From an uncultured Pantoea sp. (GTDB lineage: Bacteria > Pseudomonadota > Gammaproteobacteria > Enterobacterales > Enterobacteriaceae), in the NCBI GenBank assembly GCA_913778495.1, contig CAJYVD010000019.1, forward strand, positions 49,717 to 113,716: a stretch of 64,000 bases of DNA. The letters are read 5' to 3'. Numbering within the stretch: position 1 is the stretch's first letter; the number at the start of each line of letters is the position of its first letter. Under the pieces are notes generated by a model. The model was given only the letters and a program-made list of their open reading frames with translations. It searched no databases and was not told the DNA's origin. The position numbers and the translations under genes were made by a program. Below are positions 1-10,631 of this stretch, one piece after another.

Positions 1-872
1 GTTATATCGTGGTCGTCGGCTCCGTGTTGGGCGGCTATATGATGGTCGGTGGCCATCTGGGCGCATTATATCAACCTGCCGAGTTGGTTATTATTGGCGG
101 AGCCGGTATCGGCGCATTTTTAGTGGGTAATAATGGTAAAGCGATTAAGAAAACCTTAAAAGCCCTGCCTTTGTTAATGCGCGGATCAAAATATAACAAA
201 TCTGTTTACATGGATTTGATGGCGCTGCTTTATCGCCTGATGGCCAAGTCTCGCCAGCAAGGGATGCTGTCGCTGGAACGCGATATCGAAGATCCAAGCC
301 AAAGTGAAATCTTCACTAACTATCCACGCATATTAGCCGATAAACAGTTGGTGGATTTTATTACCGATTATTTGCGTTTGATGGTCAGCGGAAATATGAA
401 CGCGTTTGAAATTGAAGCGCTGATGGATGAAGAGATTGAGACTTACGAGCACGAGTGCGAAGTCCCGGCGCAAAGTTTATCTGCGATGGGAGATGGCCTG
501 CCCGCATTCGGGATCGTGGCGGCGGTAATGGGCGTGGTACACGCACTCGCTTCGGCGGATCGTCCCGCTGCGGAATTGGGCGCGCTGGTGGCGCACGCCA
601 TGGTGGGAACCTTCCTCGGCATTCTGCTGGCGTACGGCTTTATTTCGCCGTTGGCTTCCGTACTGCGCCAGAAGTGTTCTGAGACCACCAAAATGATGCA
701 GTGCGTCAAAGTCACCTTGCTCTCAAGCCTGAATGGCTACGCACCGCAGATCGCGGTCGAGTTTGGGCGTAAAACCCTCTACTCCACAGATCGTCCCTCT
801 TTCTCTGAACTGGAAGAGCATGTGCGTAACGCCAAGAACCCGGCGAAACAGACATCGGAAGAGAGCTCATGA
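1..872 (+). CDS. motA: Flagellar stator protein MotA (5' partial)
   Basis: MotA forms, with MotB, the proton-conducting stator ring in the inner membrane that drives flagellar rotation. The readable frame begins at base 3 and runs to a TGA at 870-872. Alignment from memory with E. coli MotA (295 residues) puts about six residues upstream of the window, so the start is missing; the GTG at base 9 is internal. The proton-channel and torque helices are recognisable, including the stretch beginning [16 protein letters not shown] and the [17 protein letters not shown] helix, and the cytoplasmic loop holds the charged residues expected to contact FliG. It overlaps motB by the four bases ATGA, which indicates translational coupling. 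Identity is near certain. Confidence 0.97.
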   Translation, partial: YIVVVGSVLGGYMMVGGHLGALYQPAELVIIGGAGIGAFLVGNNGKAIKKTLKALPLLMRGSKYNKSVYMDLMALLYRLMAKSRQQGMLSLERDIEDPSQSEIFTNYPRILADKQLVDFITDYLRLMVSGNMNAFEIEALMDEEIETYEHECEVPAQSLSAMGDGLPAFGIVAAVMGVVHALASADRPAAELGALVAHAMVGTFLGILLAYGFISPLASVLRQKCSETTKMMQCVKVTLLSSLNGYAPQIAVEFGRKTLYSTDRPSFSELEEHVRNAKNPAKQTSEESS

Positions 873-1894
873 AGCATGGCAATCGCCCCATTGTGCTGGT
901 TAGAAAGCGCAAACATAAAGGTCATCATGGCAGTCACGGTTCGTGGAAAATCGCTTATGCCGACTTTATGACGGCGATGATGGCTTTTTTTATGGTGATG
1001 TGGCTTCTCTCCATCGCCAGCCCTAAAGAGTTGGTACAAATTGCCGAATACTTCCGTACGCCTTTGAAAGTGGCGTTAACCGGCGGCAATCGCAGCAGTG
1101 ACAGTGAAAGCCCGATTCCCGGCGGCGGAGACGATCCAACGCGTAAAGAAGGGGAAGTGAAAAAAGTGGTCGATTTGGATGCGCAGAAGAAGAAGCTGGA
1201 AGAGATCCGCCTGAATCGCCTGCGTGAAAAGCTCGATCAGATGATTGAAGCCGATCCGCGTCTGAAGGCGCTGCGCCCGCACCTGATCATTAACATGGTG
1301 GAAGAGGGGCTGCGCATTCAGATTATTGACAGCCAGAATCGGCCGATGTTTAAAACCGGCAGCGCGGAGGTGGAGCCCTATATGCGTGACATTTTGCGCG
1401 CTATTGCGCCGATCCTGAACGATATCCCAAACAAAATCAGTTTGGCGGGGCATACCGATGACTTCCAGTATGCCAACGGCGACAGAGGATACAGCAACTG
1501 GGAGCTGTCAGCTGACCGCGCCAATGCTTCGCGCCGTGAGCTGGTGCTGGGCGGGATGGACGGTTCCAAAATGCTGCGCGTGGTGGGCATGGCCGACACC
1601 ATGCGCCTGAAAAATCGCGGCGCGAACGATGAAGTGAACCGCCGCATAAGCCTGCTGGTGCTGAACCATGACACCCAGGCCGCGATTGAAAAAGAGAATG
1701 CCGAGAGCGACGCCGTTCAGGTGACCGACCCGGCACAGATTATTCCCGAGATTACCGCACCTGCCGGGCCAAAAGCGCCTGCCGCCGCGGGTTCCAACAC
1801 CCCAGCCCCAGCGGCTGCGGCAGCGACCCCCACGACGGCAGCGCCAACAGCAGCGGGCGCGGTGACACCAGACCAACCCTCACAGCCGAGGTGA
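869..1894 (+). CDS. motB: Flagellar stator protein MotB
   Basis: MotB anchors the stator to peptidoglycan and carries the proton-binding aspartate. The single N-terminal membrane helix begins near residue 28, and the essential Asp falls at residue 32 in the [13 protein letters not shown] motif, the same number as in E. coli. An OmpA-like peptidoglycan-binding domain fills roughly residues 140-270, with the NRRISLLVL end motif visible. At 341 residues it is about 30 longer than E. coli MotB because of an Ala/Pro/Thr-rich tail from about residue 290 to the end, which looks unstructured. It starts inside the motA stop and ends 4 bp before the cheA start, as expected of a motAB-cheAW operon. Confidence 0.97.
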   Translation: MKHGNRPIVLVRKRKHKGHHGSHGSWKIAYADFMTAMMAFFMVMWLLSIASPKELVQIAEYFRTPLKVALTGGNRSSDSESPIPGGGDDPTRKEGEVKKVVDLDAQKKKLEEIRLNRLREKLDQMIEADPRLKALRPHLIINMVEEGLRIQIIDSQNRPMFKTGSAEVEPYMRDILRAIAPILNDIPNKISLAGHTDDFQYANGDRGYSNWELSADRANASRRELVLGGMDGSKMLRVVGMADTMRLKNRGANDEVNRRISLLVLNHDTQAAIEKENAESDAVQVTDPAQIIPEITAPAGPKAPAAAGSNTPAPAAAAATPTTAAPTAAGAVTPDQPSQPR

Positions 1895-1898
1895 TCCC

Positions 1899-3890
1899 GT
1901 GAGCATGGACATCAGCGATTTTTACCAAACGTTTTTTGATGAGGCCGACGAGCTGTTAGCGGATATGGAGCAGCACCTGTTGGGACTGGATCCCCAGGAA
2001 CCAGATTCCGAGCAGTTAAACGCCATCTTCCGCGCCGCCCACTCCATTAAGGGCGGAGCCGGTACGTTTGGCTTTACCGTTTTACAGGAAACGACCCACA
2101 TCCTGGAGAACATTTTGGATGGTGCACGCCGTGGCGAAATGCAGCTCAGCACCGACATCATCAACCTGTTTTTGGAAACCAAAGATATTATGCAGGAACA
2201 GCTCGATGCCTATAAAACCGCGCAGGAGCCAAATGCCGAGAGTTTTAACTACATCTGCGAAGCCCTGCGTCAATTGGCGCTGGAAGCAAAAGGCCTGGCG
2301 CCCGTCGCTGCACCCGTAGCGGAAGTGATTGACATCGCGAGCGCGCCGGCGGCGTCAAAAGGTTTGCACGTTCAGCTGGTCTCGCTAAAAGAGAAAGAGC
2401 CGGACTTGCTGTTAGAAGAGCTGGGCAACCTCGGTGCGCTCTCTAACGTGGTCAAAGGCACGGACACGCTGGATGTCACCATCGAAGGCGTGGATAAAGA
2501 CGACATCGTCGCGGTGCTGTGCTTTGTCATTGAAGAAGGGCAGATCCGCTTCCCGGAAGGTGAGACATCGGCACCTGCGGCGAGCGCAGAGGCCGTGCCG
2601 GCTCCGGCCGCAGCAGCAGCTCCTGCACCGGTGGCCACCGTCACGGAAATCACCCCGGCGAAGCGCGAAAACAAACGCGCGGCGGCACCGGCAAAAACCA
2701 GTGAGTCCAGCAGCATTCGCGTAGCGGTAGAAAAAGTGGATCAGCTCATCAACCTCGTGGGTGAACTGGTGATCACGCAGTCGATGCTGGCGCAGCGCTC
2801 CGGTGAACTGGATCCGGTAGCACACGGCGACCTGCTGAACAGCATGGGCCAGCTGGAGCGCAACGCGCGCGACCTGCAGGAATCGGTCATGTCAATTCGC
2901 ATGATGCCGATGGAGTACGTGTTCAGCCGCTTCCCACGTTTGGTTCGCGACCTGGCCAGTAAGCTCGGTAAAGAAGTGGAACTGACGCTGCTGGGTAGCT
3001 CTACCGAACTGGATAAGAGCTTAATTGAACGCATTATCGATCCGTTAACGCACCTGGTGCGTAATAGCCTTGACCACGGTATCGAAACCCCGGAAAAACG
3101 CATTGCGGCGAATAAAACCGCGGTGGGCAACCTCACGCTGTCAGCAGAACATCAGGGCGGCAACATCTGCATCGAAGTGATCGATGACGGTGCCGGCCTC
3201 AACCGCCAGCGTATTCTCGCTAAAGCGTTGTCATCTGGCCTGCCGGTCAGCGACAGCATGAGCGATGAAGAAGTGGGCATGCTGATCTTCGCACCGGGCT
3301 TTTCCACCGCCGAACAGGTTACGGACGTTTCAGGCCGCGGCGTCGGCATGGACGTGGTGAAGCGAAATATCCAGGAGATGGGCGGGCACGTTGAGATCGC
3401 CTCGAAAGAGGGCAAAGGCACCACCATCCGCATTCTGCTGCCGCTGACGCTGGCGATCCTCGACGGTATGTCCGTGCGCGTGGCAGACGAAGTCTTCATT
3501 CTGCCGCTCAACGCGGTAATGGAATCACTGCAGCCGACCGCCGAAGAGCTGAAGCCGCTGGCCGGCGGCGAGCGCGTACTGGAAGTGCGTGGCGAATACC
3601 TGCCGCTGGTAGAGCTGTGGAACGTGTTCGACGTGCAGAACGCCAAAACCGATGCCACGCAAGGCATTGTGGTGATTCTGCAGAGCGCAGGGCGCCGCTA
3701 TGCGCTGCTGGTTGACCAGCTGATCGGCCAGCACCAGGTCGTGGTGAAAAACCTTGAGAGCAACTATCGCAAAGTGCCGGGCATCTCTGCCGCCACCATT
3801 CTGGGCGATGGCAGCGTCGCGCTGATTGTGGACGTGTCCGCACTGCAATCGTTGAACCGTGAAAAGCGTGTGGCCGGTGCCGCAGCGTAA
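1899..3890 (+). CDS. cheA: Chemotaxis histidine kinase CheA
   Basis: CheA is the cytoplasmic kinase that passes chemoreceptor state to CheY and CheB. Visible domains in order are: P1 with the phospho-accepting His48 in AAHSIKG, P2 (about 160-230) that docks CheY and CheB, an Ala/Pro-rich linker (about 230-265), P3 dimerisation, P4 ATPase with the G1-type motif [12 protein letters not shown] and the GKGTTI motif, and a C-terminal CheW-like P5. The start is GTG at 1899, matching the E. coli N-terminus; ATG at 1905 is an in-frame alternative. Met98 (ATG at 2190-2192) is conserved at the position where E. coli starts the short form CheA-S. Length is 663 residues, close to the family norm. Confidence 0.97.
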   Translation: MSMDISDFYQTFFDEADELLADMEQHLLGLDPQEPDSEQLNAIFRAAHSIKGGAGTFGFTVLQETTHILENILDGARRGEMQLSTDIINLFLETKDIMQEQLDAYKTAQEPNAESFNYICEALRQLALEAKGLAPVAAPVAEVIDIASAPAASKGLHVQLVSLKEKEPDLLLEELGNLGALSNVVKGTDTLDVTIEGVDKDDIVAVLCFVIEEGQIRFPEGETSAPAASAEAVPAPAAAAAPAPVATVTEITPAKRENKRAAAPAKTSESSSIRVAVEKVDQLINLVGELVITQSMLAQRSGELDPVAHGDLLNSMGQLERNARDLQESVMSIRMMPMEYVFSRFPRLVRDLASKLGKEVELTLLGSSTELDKSLIERIIDPLTHLVRNSLDHGIETPEKRIAANKTAVGNLTLSAEHQGGNICIEVIDDGAGLNRQRILAKALSSGLPVSDSMSDEEVGMLIFAPGFSTAEQVTDVSGRGVGMDVVKRNIQEMGGHVEIASKEGKGTTIRILLPLTLAILDGMSVRVADEVFILPLNAVMESLQPTAEELKPLAGGERVLEVRGEYLPLVELWNVFDVQNAKTDATQGIVVILQSAGRRYALLVDQLIGQHQVVVKNLESNYRKVPGISAATILGDGSVALIVDVSALQSLNREKRVAGAAA

Positions 3891-3913
3891 CAGATAACCA
3901 AAGGGTAAAAAAA

Positions 3914-4411
3914 ATGACTGACATGGCAACCGTGACCAAAATCGCTGGCGAAACCGTCGGCCAGGAATTCTTAGTGTTCACGCTGGGTGATGAAGAGTAC
4001 GGCATCGATATTCTGAAAGTGCAGGAGATTCGCGGTTACGATCAGGTGACGCGCATCGCCAACACGCCTGAATTTATCAAAGGCGTCACTAACCTGCGCG
4101 GCGTGATCGTGCCGATTATCGATCTGCGCGTGAAATTCTCGCAGCCAGACGTGGACTACAACGAAAACACCGTGGTGATTGTGCTGAATTTGGTGCAGCG
4201 CGTCGTGGGTATTGTGGTGGATGGCGTCTCTGACGTGCTGTCGCTGACCCAGGATCAAATTCGCCCGGCCCCGGAATTCGCGGTGACCATGTCAACCGAA
4301 TACCTCACCGGTTTGGGCGCGCTCGGCGAGCGTATGCTGATTCTGGTCGATATCGAGAAGCTGCTGAGCAGCGACGAGATGGCGCTGGTGGATACGCTGC
4401 GCAGCGCATAA
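3914..4411 (+). CDS. cheW: Chemotaxis coupling protein CheW
   Basis: CheW links receptors to CheA in the polar signalling array. The 165-residue protein is nearly superimposable on E. coli CheW (167 residues), with [19 protein letters not shown] near the N-terminus, [14 protein letters not shown] in the middle and the [23 protein letters not shown] end. A purine-rich AAAGGGTAAAAAAA tract precedes the ATG at 3914. It lies 23 bp after cheA and is followed by a strong intrinsic terminator, so it ends the motAB-cheAW transcription unit. Confidence 0.97.
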   Translation: MTDMATVTKIAGETVGQEFLVFTLGDEEYGIDILKVQEIRGYDQVTRIANTPEFIKGVTNLRGVIVPIIDLRVKFSQPDVDYNENTVVIVLNLVQRVVGIVVDGVSDVLSLTQDQIRPAPEFAVTMSTEYLTGLGALGERMLILVDIEKLLSSDEMALVDTLRSA

Positions 4412-4424
4412 GGGTGATGCGATA

Positions 4425-4456
4425 ACGGGCTGCCCACCGGCGGCCCGTTTTTTTTT
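4425..4456 (+). terminator. Intrinsic terminator after cheW
   Basis: An ACGGGC arm (4425-4430) pairs with GCCCGT (4443-4448), with further GC pairs in between, and is followed directly by a run of T to 4456. It sits 14 bp after the cheW stop and closes the mot-che operon. Confidence 0.85.
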
Positions 4457-4596
4457 GTCTTTTTTACAGCCGCAACGCTGTTTTCTTTCCGCTTTCCGCT
4501 GCCTTCCCGTTTACGCGCCGGTTCCGCTTTCTTTAGTTGTTAAACACTAGTTAATGCTTAATACTCAGCATGATATTTTGTAAAGAAGGCGAAAAT

Positions 4597-4627
4597 CGTC
4601 TCAAACATTGCGCGGGGCGGTCGATAA
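4597..4627 (+). promoter_or_regulatory. Weak candidate FliA promoter before first chemoreceptor
   Basis: GTCGATAA at 4620-4627 matches the sigma-28 -10 element GCCGATAA at 7 of 8 positions and lies 31 bp before the receptor start. The -35 side is poor: the 8 bases at the standard 11 bp spacing match TAAAGTTT at only 4 positions. Functional in context, since the cheW terminator isolates the gene, but weak by sequence. Confidence 0.35.
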
Positions 4628-4658
4628 CAGCGGGAGTGAAAACCTACCTGGAGAACCC

Positions 4659-6326
4659 ATGTTAAAACGAATCAACGTCGTCACCAGCCTGCTGGCGGTA
4701 TTGCTGATCTTTGGTGCCCTACAGCTGCTGTCTGGTGGGCTATTTTGGCACGCCTTACAGAACGATAAAACGGCCTTTGCGGTGGCGCAAACCTCGACCA
4801 ATAACGTGTCCGCGCTGTCGGATGCCTGGATTGAGCTTAACCAAACTCGCACCGTGCTGAACCGCGCGATGCTGCGTATGCAGGGCAATGCGGCGGCGCA
4901 GGCCAACGGCGGCCAGCTGGCGGCTCTGATTGCGCAAACTGAGAAGCAGTTGAGCGTGGCCGCTGAACACTATCAGCGCTACTACAATCTGCCTTCAACG
5001 CCCGGCATGCCGGAAGCGCTGACCGAGCGGTTGGAGAACGATTACAACGCCTTCAATGACGGGCTTAAAGCGATGCTGGAACGCCTGAAGGCCAACGACT
5101 TGCAGGGCATGTTTGCGCAAAACATCGAAACCAAGCAGGTGAAGATGAAAGCGACCTATGCCGAGTGGCGCAGCGTGCAGAGCAATCTGGCGGCCGAGGG
5201 CGTGGCGCAAAACCAGCGCGCCTTTACCAGCATGATGTGGCTGTTAGGCTCCGTCACGCTGGCGGTGGTCGTGGTGATCGTCGGCTGCTGGTTTGGCCTG
5301 CGCAGCGTACTGATTCAGCCGCTGCACCAGATGCTGGGCCACATTCGCCATATCGCCGCGGGCGATCTCACGCAGCCGATCCCGGTGGAAGGGCGTAATG
5401 AGATGAGCCAGCTGGCGTCCAGCCTGCACGAGATGCAGCAGGCGCTGGTGCGCACGGTGGGTAACGTGCGCGACGGATCGGACGCGATTTTCACCGGCGC
5501 CAGCGAAATTGCTGCGGGCAACAACGATCTTTCTGCCCGTACGGAAGAGCAGGCGGCCTCGTTGGAACAGACCGCGGCCAGCATGGAGCAGCTTACCGCG
5601 ACCGTGAAGCAGAACGCCGAAAACGCGCGTCAGGCATCGCAGCTGGCACTTAACGCGTCTGACACCGCGCGCAAAGGCGGAGATGTGGTCGATGGCGTCG
5701 TGCGCACTATGCAAGATATTGCCGGCAGTTCGAAGAAGATTGCCGACATCATCAGCGTGATCGACGGCATTGCCTTCCAGACTAACATTCTGGCGCTGAA
5801 CGCGGCGGTGGAAGCGGCGCGCGCGGGCGAGCAGGGCCGCGGTTTTGCCGTGGTGGCTGGCGAAGTGCGCAACCTGGCGCAGCGTAGCGCCCAGGCGGCA
5901 AAAGAGATCAAAGGATTAATTGAAGACTCGGTGAACCGCGTCAACAGCGGCTCCCAGCTGGTGGGGACGGCCGGTGCCACCATGCAGGATATCGTCGGCG
6001 CCGTTACGCGCGTCACCGACATCATGGGGGAAATTGCCTCAGCTTCTGATGAGCAGAGCCGCGGCATTGACCAGGTGGGCCAGGCAGTCACGGAAATGGA
6101 TCGCGTGACGCAGCAAAATGCGTCGCTGGTTGAAGAGTCCGCGTCTGCGGCGGCCTCGCTGGAAGCGCAGGCAAGCCGTCTGAGCCAGGCGGTGGCGGTA
6201 TTCCGCATCCCGCGCGCCACGCAGAGCCCGCTGGTGAGCCATCCACAGATTGCACCACAAACCGTGGCGCAGCCGCGCAAAGCGGTCACCGCTGCGGCCA
6301 GCGACAGCAACTGGGAAACCTTCTAA
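4659..6326 (+). CDS. Methyl-accepting chemotaxis protein (Tar/Tsr type), copy 1
   Basis: A 555-residue transmembrane chemoreceptor. TM1 is about residues 8-30, the periplasmic four-helix ligand domain about 33-190, TM2 about 190-212, then HAMP and a long coiled-coil signalling domain with the hairpin tip ([19 protein letters not shown] region). It ends in NWETF, the pentapeptide that tethers CheR and CheB. Arg64, Arg69 and Arg73 sit at exactly the residue numbers of the aspartate-binding arginines of E. coli Tar. The PTQ motif that supplies the second Tar/Tsr ligand contact is absent and replaced by NIE at 155-157, so the ligand probably differs from Asp or Ser. The ATG at 4659 with GGAG upstream is preferred to an upstream in-frame TTG because it gives the canonical [12 protein letters not shown] start. 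Confidence 0.93.
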   Translation: MLKRINVVTSLLAVLLIFGALQLLSGGLFWHALQNDKTAFAVAQTSTNNVSALSDAWIELNQTRTVLNRAMLRMQGNAAAQANGGQLAALIAQTEKQLSVAAEHYQRYYNLPSTPGMPEALTERLENDYNAFNDGLKAMLERLKANDLQGMFAQNIETKQVKMKATYAEWRSVQSNLAAEGVAQNQRAFTSMMWLLGSVTLAVVVVIVGCWFGLRSVLIQPLHQMLGHIRHIAAGDLTQPIPVEGRNEMSQLASSLHEMQQALVRTVGNVRDGSDAIFTGASEIAAGNNDLSARTEEQAASLEQTAASMEQLTATVKQNAENARQASQLALNASDTARKGGDVVDGVVRTMQDIAGSSKKIADIISVIDGIAFQTNILALNAAVEAARAGEQGRGFAVVAGEVRNLAQRSAQAAKEIKGLIEDSVNRVNSGSQLVGTAGATMQDIVGAVTRVTDIMGEIASASDEQSRGIDQVGQAVTEMDRVTQQNASLVEESASAAASLEAQASRLSQAVAVFRIPRATQSPLVSHPQIAPQTVAQPRKAVTAAASDSNWETF

Positions 6327-6362
6327 CCCCGCTAACGTAGCTGTCCACACGGGCACACTCAC

Positions 6363-6395
6363 CGGGGCCGTCTCACTGACGGCCCCGTTTTTTTT
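6363..6395 (+). terminator. Intrinsic terminator after first chemoreceptor
   Basis: A perfect 10 bp stem, CGGGGCCGTC (6363-6372) with GACGGCCCCG (6378-6387), has a 5-base loop and is followed by eight T. It lies 36 bp after the receptor stop and separates the two receptor genes into different transcription units. Confidence 0.9.
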
Positions 6396-6447
6396 GCTCG
6401 CTGTCCCCGACGAACTTGTCAGCTGGTCCAACCCCTGCTACCGCGCG

Positions 6448-6474
6448 TAAAGATCCTCATGGCCGCGCCGATAA
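6448..6474 (+). promoter_or_regulatory. FliA (sigma-28) promoter
   Basis: TAAAGATC (6448-6455), an 11 bp spacer and GCCGATAA (6467-6474) match the sigma-28 consensus TAAAGTTT-N11-GCCGATAA at 14 of 16 positions, with a perfect -10. It lies 31 bp before the second chemoreceptor ATG and probably drives that receptor plus cheRBYZ. Class 3 flagellar control is established for the E. coli tar operon; here it is inferred from the motif. Confidence 0.88.
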
Positions 6475-6504
6475 CGCTAGAGATCGCAAACCAATGAGGT
6501 GTTT

Positions 6505-8181
6505 ATGTTTAGTCGTATTCGTGTCGTATCCGGACTGCTGTGCGTACTGGCGCTCTTTGCCTTGCTGCAACTCTTTTCCGGCGGAGTGTTTTTTACCACG
6601 GTGAAAGCCGATAAAGATAATTTTGCCTACAACCAGCGTCTGAGCACCTTGCAAAGGGCGATGGGCACCTCTTGGGTATCGTTGGTTCAGGCGCGTAACA
6701 CACTGAACCGCGCAGGCATCCGCTATCTGTTGGACAGTCAGCAGGCGGGTTCTGGCGCCTCGCTCACCGATCTGGTGGAGCTGGCGAATAAAGAGCTGAA
6801 AGTGGCGGATCAAGGCTTTGCCGAATTTAACGCCAACCTGTCTGAAAAAGGCAAATCGGCGGATAACGTCAAGACGCTGCAGGCCAACTACAACGCCTAT
6901 CGTGGCGCGCTGGGTGAGCTGATCGGCTTTCTGAGCAGCGGCAACTTCAAGGGCTTTGTTGACCAGCCGACGCAATCTTTTCAGGATAAATTTGAAACCG
7001 ATTACAACGCCTGGCTGAGCTACAACCTGGTGCTGGCGCAGCAGGGTGTGGACGCCAATGAATCGGCGTATCAGCGGTCAATTTGGCTAGTGGTGGGTAC
7101 GCTGCTGACCACGCTGCTGGTGATTGCGCTGGTGTGGACCGGCATGCGCACCGCGCTGATCCGTCCGCTGCGTCAGAGCATCGACCATATTCGTCACATC
7201 GCGCGCGGCGATCTTACCCAGCCGGTTAACGTGAACGTACGTAACGAAATGGGTGAATTGCTCAGCTCGCTGGACGAGATGCAGCAGTCGCTGACGCAAA
7301 CGGTGCGCATTGTGCGTGACGGTTCCGACGCCATCTATACCGGCGCCAGCGAAATCGCGCAGGGCAACAACGATCTCTCTTCCCGTACCGAACAGCAGGC
7401 CGCCTCGCTGGAGCAGACCGCGGCCAGTATGGAAGAGCTGACCGCCACCGTGAAGCTCAATGCGGAAAACGCCCGTCAGGCGTCGAAGCTGGCGCTGACC
7501 GCCTCGGAAACCGCGCAGCACGGCGGCAAAGTGGTGGATGGCGTGGTGAGCACCATGAAAGAGATCTCCGGCAGTTCGAAGAAGATTGCTGACATCATCA
7601 GCGTGATCGACGGCATCGCGTTCCAAACCAACATCCTGGCGCTGAACGCCGCGGTGGAAGCGGCGCGTGCGGGCGAGCAGGGGCGCGGCTTTGCCGTGGT
7701 CGCCGGTGAGGTGCGCAGCCTGGCGCAGCGCAGCGCCCAGGCGGCGAAAGAGATCAAAGGGCTGATTGAGGACTCGGTGAGCCGCGTTAACACCGGTTCA
7801 GTGCTGGTAGAGAGCGCAGGCGAAACCATGACCAACATCGTTAACGCGGTCACGCGCGTCACCGACATCATGGGCGAAATCGCCTCTGCGTCTGACGAGC
7901 AGAGCCGCGGTATCGATCAGGTGGGCATTGCGGTGAACGAGATGGATCGCGTGACGCAGCAGAACGCCGCGCTGGTAGAAGAGTCAGCCACGGCGGCCTC
8001 TTCGCTGGAAGATCAGGCCAGCCGACTGAAACAATCTGTTGCGGTGTTCAATATTGGTAAAGAATTCTCCGGCCAGGCCGTTAACGTAACTACAGCGCCA
8101 AAAATGTTGCGGAATCCGGTCAGTACCGCCGCGCAACCGGCAGCGCTACGCAACGCGGACAATAATTGGGAAACCTTTTAA
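6505..8181 (+). CDS. Methyl-accepting chemotaxis protein (Tar/Tsr type), copy 2
   Basis: A 558-residue chemoreceptor with the same layout as the preceding gene and a nearly identical signalling domain, consistent with a tandem duplication whose ligand domains have diverged. The ligand arginines are again at 64, 69 and 73, and the PTQ motif is kept at 155-157, so this copy has the full Tar/Tsr amino-acid binding signature. It ends in NWETF. The ATG at 6505 is chosen because GAGG (6496-6499) is well placed as ribosome binding site and [12 protein letters not shown] is the typical receptor start; a GTG two codons upstream is in frame. The gene is preceded by its own FliA promoter and followed by a hairpin without a T tract, leaving room for readthrough into cheR. 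Confidence 0.94.
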   Translation: MFSRIRVVSGLLCVLALFALLQLFSGGVFFTTVKADKDNFAYNQRLSTLQRAMGTSWVSLVQARNTLNRAGIRYLLDSQQAGSGASLTDLVELANKELKVADQGFAEFNANLSEKGKSADNVKTLQANYNAYRGALGELIGFLSSGNFKGFVDQPTQSFQDKFETDYNAWLSYNLVLAQQGVDANESAYQRSIWLVVGTLLTTLLVIALVWTGMRTALIRPLRQSIDHIRHIARGDLTQPVNVNVRNEMGELLSSLDEMQQSLTQTVRIVRDGSDAIYTGASEIAQGNNDLSSRTEQQAASLEQTAASMEELTATVKLNAENARQASKLALTASETAQHGGKVVDGVVSTMKEISGSSKKIADIISVIDGIAFQTNILALNAAVEAARAGEQGRGFAVVAGEVRSLAQRSAQAAKEIKGLIEDSVSRVNTGSVLVESAGETMTNIVNAVTRVTDIMGEIASASDEQSRGIDQVGIAVNEMDRVTQQNAALVEESATAASSLEDQASRLKQSVAVFNIGKEFSGQAVNVTTAPKMLRNPVSTAAQPAALRNADNNWETF

Positions 8182-8186
8182 CCCTT

Positions 8187-8208
8187 CAGGCCGCCGCAGG
8201 GCGGCCTG
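8187..8208 (+). other. GC-rich hairpin between receptor and cheR
   Basis: CAGGCCGCC (8187-8195) and GGCGGCCTG (8200-8208) form a perfect 9 bp stem with a 4-base loop, 5 bp after the receptor stop. No T run follows, so it is more likely a partial terminator or RNA 3'-end stabiliser that lets cheRBYZ be expressed at a lower level from the same promoter. Confidence 0.6.
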
Positions 8209-8271
8209 ACTGGCAGCATCGCAGTCGCCGCATTAACGCCATTATATGAATTTGTTGCCGGGTGACCCGAA

Positions 8272-9147
8272 ATGAAGAAATCGACGGTATTGGATCAAAG
8301 TGAATCGACAACGCTGCTGTCACAGATGGTGCAGCGTCTGCCGCTTTCAGATACTCACTTTCGTCGTATCAGCCAGCTTATTTATCAGCGCGCCGGCATT
8401 GTGCTCGCCGACCACAAGCGGGAGATGGTGTACAACCGCCTGGTGCGCCGTTTACGCACGCTGAATATTGATGATTTTGGCCGCTATCTGGCCCTGCTGG
8501 AGCAGGATCAGAACAGCGCGGAGTGGCAGGCATTTATTAATGCGCTGACCACCAACCTGACCTCCTTTTTCCGCGAGGCGCACCATTTTCCGATTCTGGC
8601 GGATCATGCGCGCAAACGCAGCGGCAGCTACAGCGTATGGAGCACCGCCGCGTCAACCGGCGAGGAGCCGTACTCCATCGCCATGACGCTGGCCGAGACG
8701 CTGGGCACGGGGCCCGGAAAATTTCAGGTGCACGCCAGCGACATCGATACCCAGGTGCTGGAAAAAGCGGTGGCGGGGGTCTATCGCCACGAGGAGCTGC
8801 GCACGCTATCGCAGCAGCAGCTTCAGCGCTTCTTTTTGCGCGGCACCGGTCCCCACGAAGGCATGGTGCGCGTGCGCAGCGAGCTGGCGGGCATGGTGAA
8901 CTATTCCCAGCTGAATTTACTCAGTAATGACTGGGCATTACCCGGCCCGTTTGACGCGATTTTTTGCCGTAACGTGATGATTTATTTTGATAAAGAGACG
9001 CAGGAAAAAATTCTGCGCCGCTTCGTACCCCTGCTGAAGCCAGGCGGTCTGTTGTTCGCCGGGCATTCGGAGAACTTTAGTCAGATCAGTAAAGAGTTCT
9101 GGCTGCGTGGACAGACGGTCTATGGATTGACTAAGGAAAGACGATGA
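8272..9147 (+). CDS. cheR: Chemoreceptor glutamate methyltransferase CheR
   Basis: CheR transfers methyl groups from S-adenosylmethionine to glutamates of receptor signalling domains, giving adaptation. The 291-residue protein has the N-terminal helical CheR domain and a C-terminal SAM-binding fold with the [15 protein letters not shown] motif and the [13 protein letters not shown] region, followed by [14 protein letters not shown]. It lies 90 bp after the second receptor and overlaps cheB by ATGA. Both receptors end in the NWETF tether that CheR-type enzymes of this group bind, which fits. The ribosome binding site is weak. Confidence 0.96.
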   Translation: MKKSTVLDQSESTTLLSQMVQRLPLSDTHFRRISQLIYQRAGIVLADHKREMVYNRLVRRLRTLNIDDFGRYLALLEQDQNSAEWQAFINALTTNLTSFFREAHHFPILADHARKRSGSYSVWSTAASTGEEPYSIAMTLAETLGTGPGKFQVHASDIDTQVLEKAVAGVYRHEELRTLSQQQLQRFFLRGTGPHEGMVRVRSELAGMVNYSQLNLLSNDWALPGPFDAIFCRNVMIYFDKETQEKILRRFVPLLKPGGLLFAGHSENFSQISKEFWLRGQTVYGLTKERR

Positions 9148-10193
9148 GCAAGATCACCGTGATGTGCGTGGATGACTCCGCGCTGATGCGTCAGTTGATG
9201 ACCGAGATCATCAACAGCCACCCCGACATGGAAATGGTGGCCACGGCACCCGATCCCCTGGCGGCGCGGGATTTGATTAAGCAATACAACCCGCAGGTGC
9301 TCACGCTGGATGTGGAAATGCCGCGCATGGATGGCCTTGATTTCCTCGAAAAGCTGATGCGCTTGCGCCCGATGCCGGTGGTGATGGTCTCCTCACTGAC
9401 CGGGAAAGGCTCAGAAGTCACGCTGCGTGCGCTGGAGCTGGGTGCGGTGGATTTTGTCACCAAGCCGCAGTTAGGCATCCGCGAAGGCATGCTGGCGTAC
9501 AGCCAGATGATCGCCGACAAAATTCGCGCCGCGGCGCGCGCCAGATTGCACGTGCGCACCACTATGCCCGCGCCGGTCACGCTGAAAGCGGGCCCGCTGC
9601 TCAGCAGTGAAAAATTGATTGCCATCGGTTCCTCAACCGGTGGCACCGAAGCCATTCGCCATGTGCTGCAGCCGCTGCCGGCCACCAGCCCGGCGCTGTT
9701 GATTACCCAGCATATGCCACCGGGCTTCACCCGATCGTTTGCTGAACGCCTCAACAAACTGTGCCAGATCACCGTGAAAGAGGCGGAAGACGGCGAACGC
9801 ATTCTGCCCGGCCATGCGTATATCGCACCGGGCGCGATGCACATGGAGCTGGGCCGCAGTGGCGCAAACTACGTGGTAAAACTGAACGATGGGCCGCCAG
9901 TGAATCGGCATAAGCCGTCGGTAGACGTGCTGTTCCGGTCAGTGGCGGTGAATGCAGGTCGAAATGCAGTCGGCGTGATCCTCACCGGGATGGGCAACGA
10001 TGGCGCAGCGGGGATGCTGGAAATGCACCGCGCGGGCGCCTGGACCATCGCGCAGGATGAAGCCAGCTGCGTGGTATTTGGTATGCCGCGCGAAGCGATA
10101 GCGATGGGCGGAGCCAGTGAAGTGGTCGATTTAGGCCAAATCAGCCAGCACATGCTGGCAAAAATTAGCGCCGGACAGGCATTGCGAATTTAA
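9144..10193 (+). CDS. cheB: Chemotaxis response regulator and glutamate methylesterase CheB
   Basis: CheB removes methyl groups from, and deamidates, chemoreceptors when phosphorylated by CheA. The N-terminal receiver domain has the acidic pair in CVDDSALMR and the phospho-acceptor in [12 protein letters not shown], with the lysine in VTKPQ. The C-terminal esterase domain shows the catalytic Ser in [11 protein letters not shown], the His in TQHMPPGFT and the Asp in [10 protein letters not shown]. Length 349 matches E. coli. The start codon overlaps the cheR stop, and cheY follows 39 bp later. Confidence 0.97.
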   Translation: MSKITVMCVDDSALMRQLMTEIINSHPDMEMVATAPDPLAARDLIKQYNPQVLTLDVEMPRMDGLDFLEKLMRLRPMPVVMVSSLTGKGSEVTLRALELGAVDFVTKPQLGIREGMLAYSQMIADKIRAAARARLHVRTTMPAPVTLKAGPLLSSEKLIAIGSSTGGTEAIRHVLQPLPATSPALLITQHMPPGFTRSFAERLNKLCQITVKEAEDGERILPGHAYIAPGAMHMELGRSGANYVVKLNDGPPVNRHKPSVDVLFRSVAVNAGRNAVGVILTGMGNDGAAGMLEMHRAGAWTIAQDEASCVVFGMPREAIAMGGASEVVDLGQISQHMLAKISAGQALRI

Positions 10194-10232
10194 CGGGCCG
10201 GTCCTGCCGGACAAGACAACACAGGAGTAGAT

Positions 10233-10622
10233 ATGGCTGACAAGAATATGCGCTTTTTGGTAGTAGACGATTTCAATACGATGCGTCGTATTGTACGCAA
10301 CCTACTGAAAGAGCTGGGTTTTAACAACGTAGAAGAAGCCGAAGACGGTGTTGATGCTCTGACTAAGCTGCGCGCAGGCGGGTTTGACTTCGTGGTTTCC
10401 GACTGGAACATGCCCAACATGGACGGTCTGGAGCTGCTGCAAACCATCCGCGCCGACGCCACGCTGAACAAATTGCCGGTGCTGATGGTTACGGCGGAAG
10501 CGAAGAAAGAGAACATCATCGCTGCCGCCCAAGCCGGAGCCAGTGGCTACGTCGTTAAGCCGTTCACCGCTGCCACGCTTGAAGAGAAGCTGGGTAAAAT
10601 TTTCGAAAAACTGGGTATGTAA
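10233..10622 (+). CDS. cheY: Chemotaxis response regulator CheY
   Basis: CheY-phosphate binds the FliM switch and sets clockwise rotation. The 129-residue single receiver domain carries the acidic pocket Asp12 and Asp13 in [12 protein letters not shown], the phospho-acceptor Asp57 in [12 protein letters not shown], the conserved Thr in MVTAEAKKE and the Lys in YVVKPFTA. It is almost identical to E. coli CheY. An ACAGGAG ribosome binding site precedes the ATG. cheZ follows after 9 bp. Confidence 0.98.
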   Translation: MADKNMRFLVVDDFNTMRRIVRNLLKELGFNNVEEAEDGVDALTKLRAGGFDFVVSDWNMPNMDGLELLQTIRADATLNKLPVLMVTAEAKKENIIAAAQAGASGYVVKPFTAATLEEKLGKIFEKLGM

Positions 10623-10631
10623 GGAGATGTG

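Noticed and set aside
4579-4590. TAAAG at about 4580 as -35 of a FliA promoter for the first receptor
   Set aside because: The -10-like GTCGATAA is about 32 bp further on instead of 11 bp, so the two cannot form one promoter.
10629-10631. GTG start of cheZ
   Set aside because: Only two bases separate it from the AAGGAG motif; the ATG at 10632 has normal spacing.
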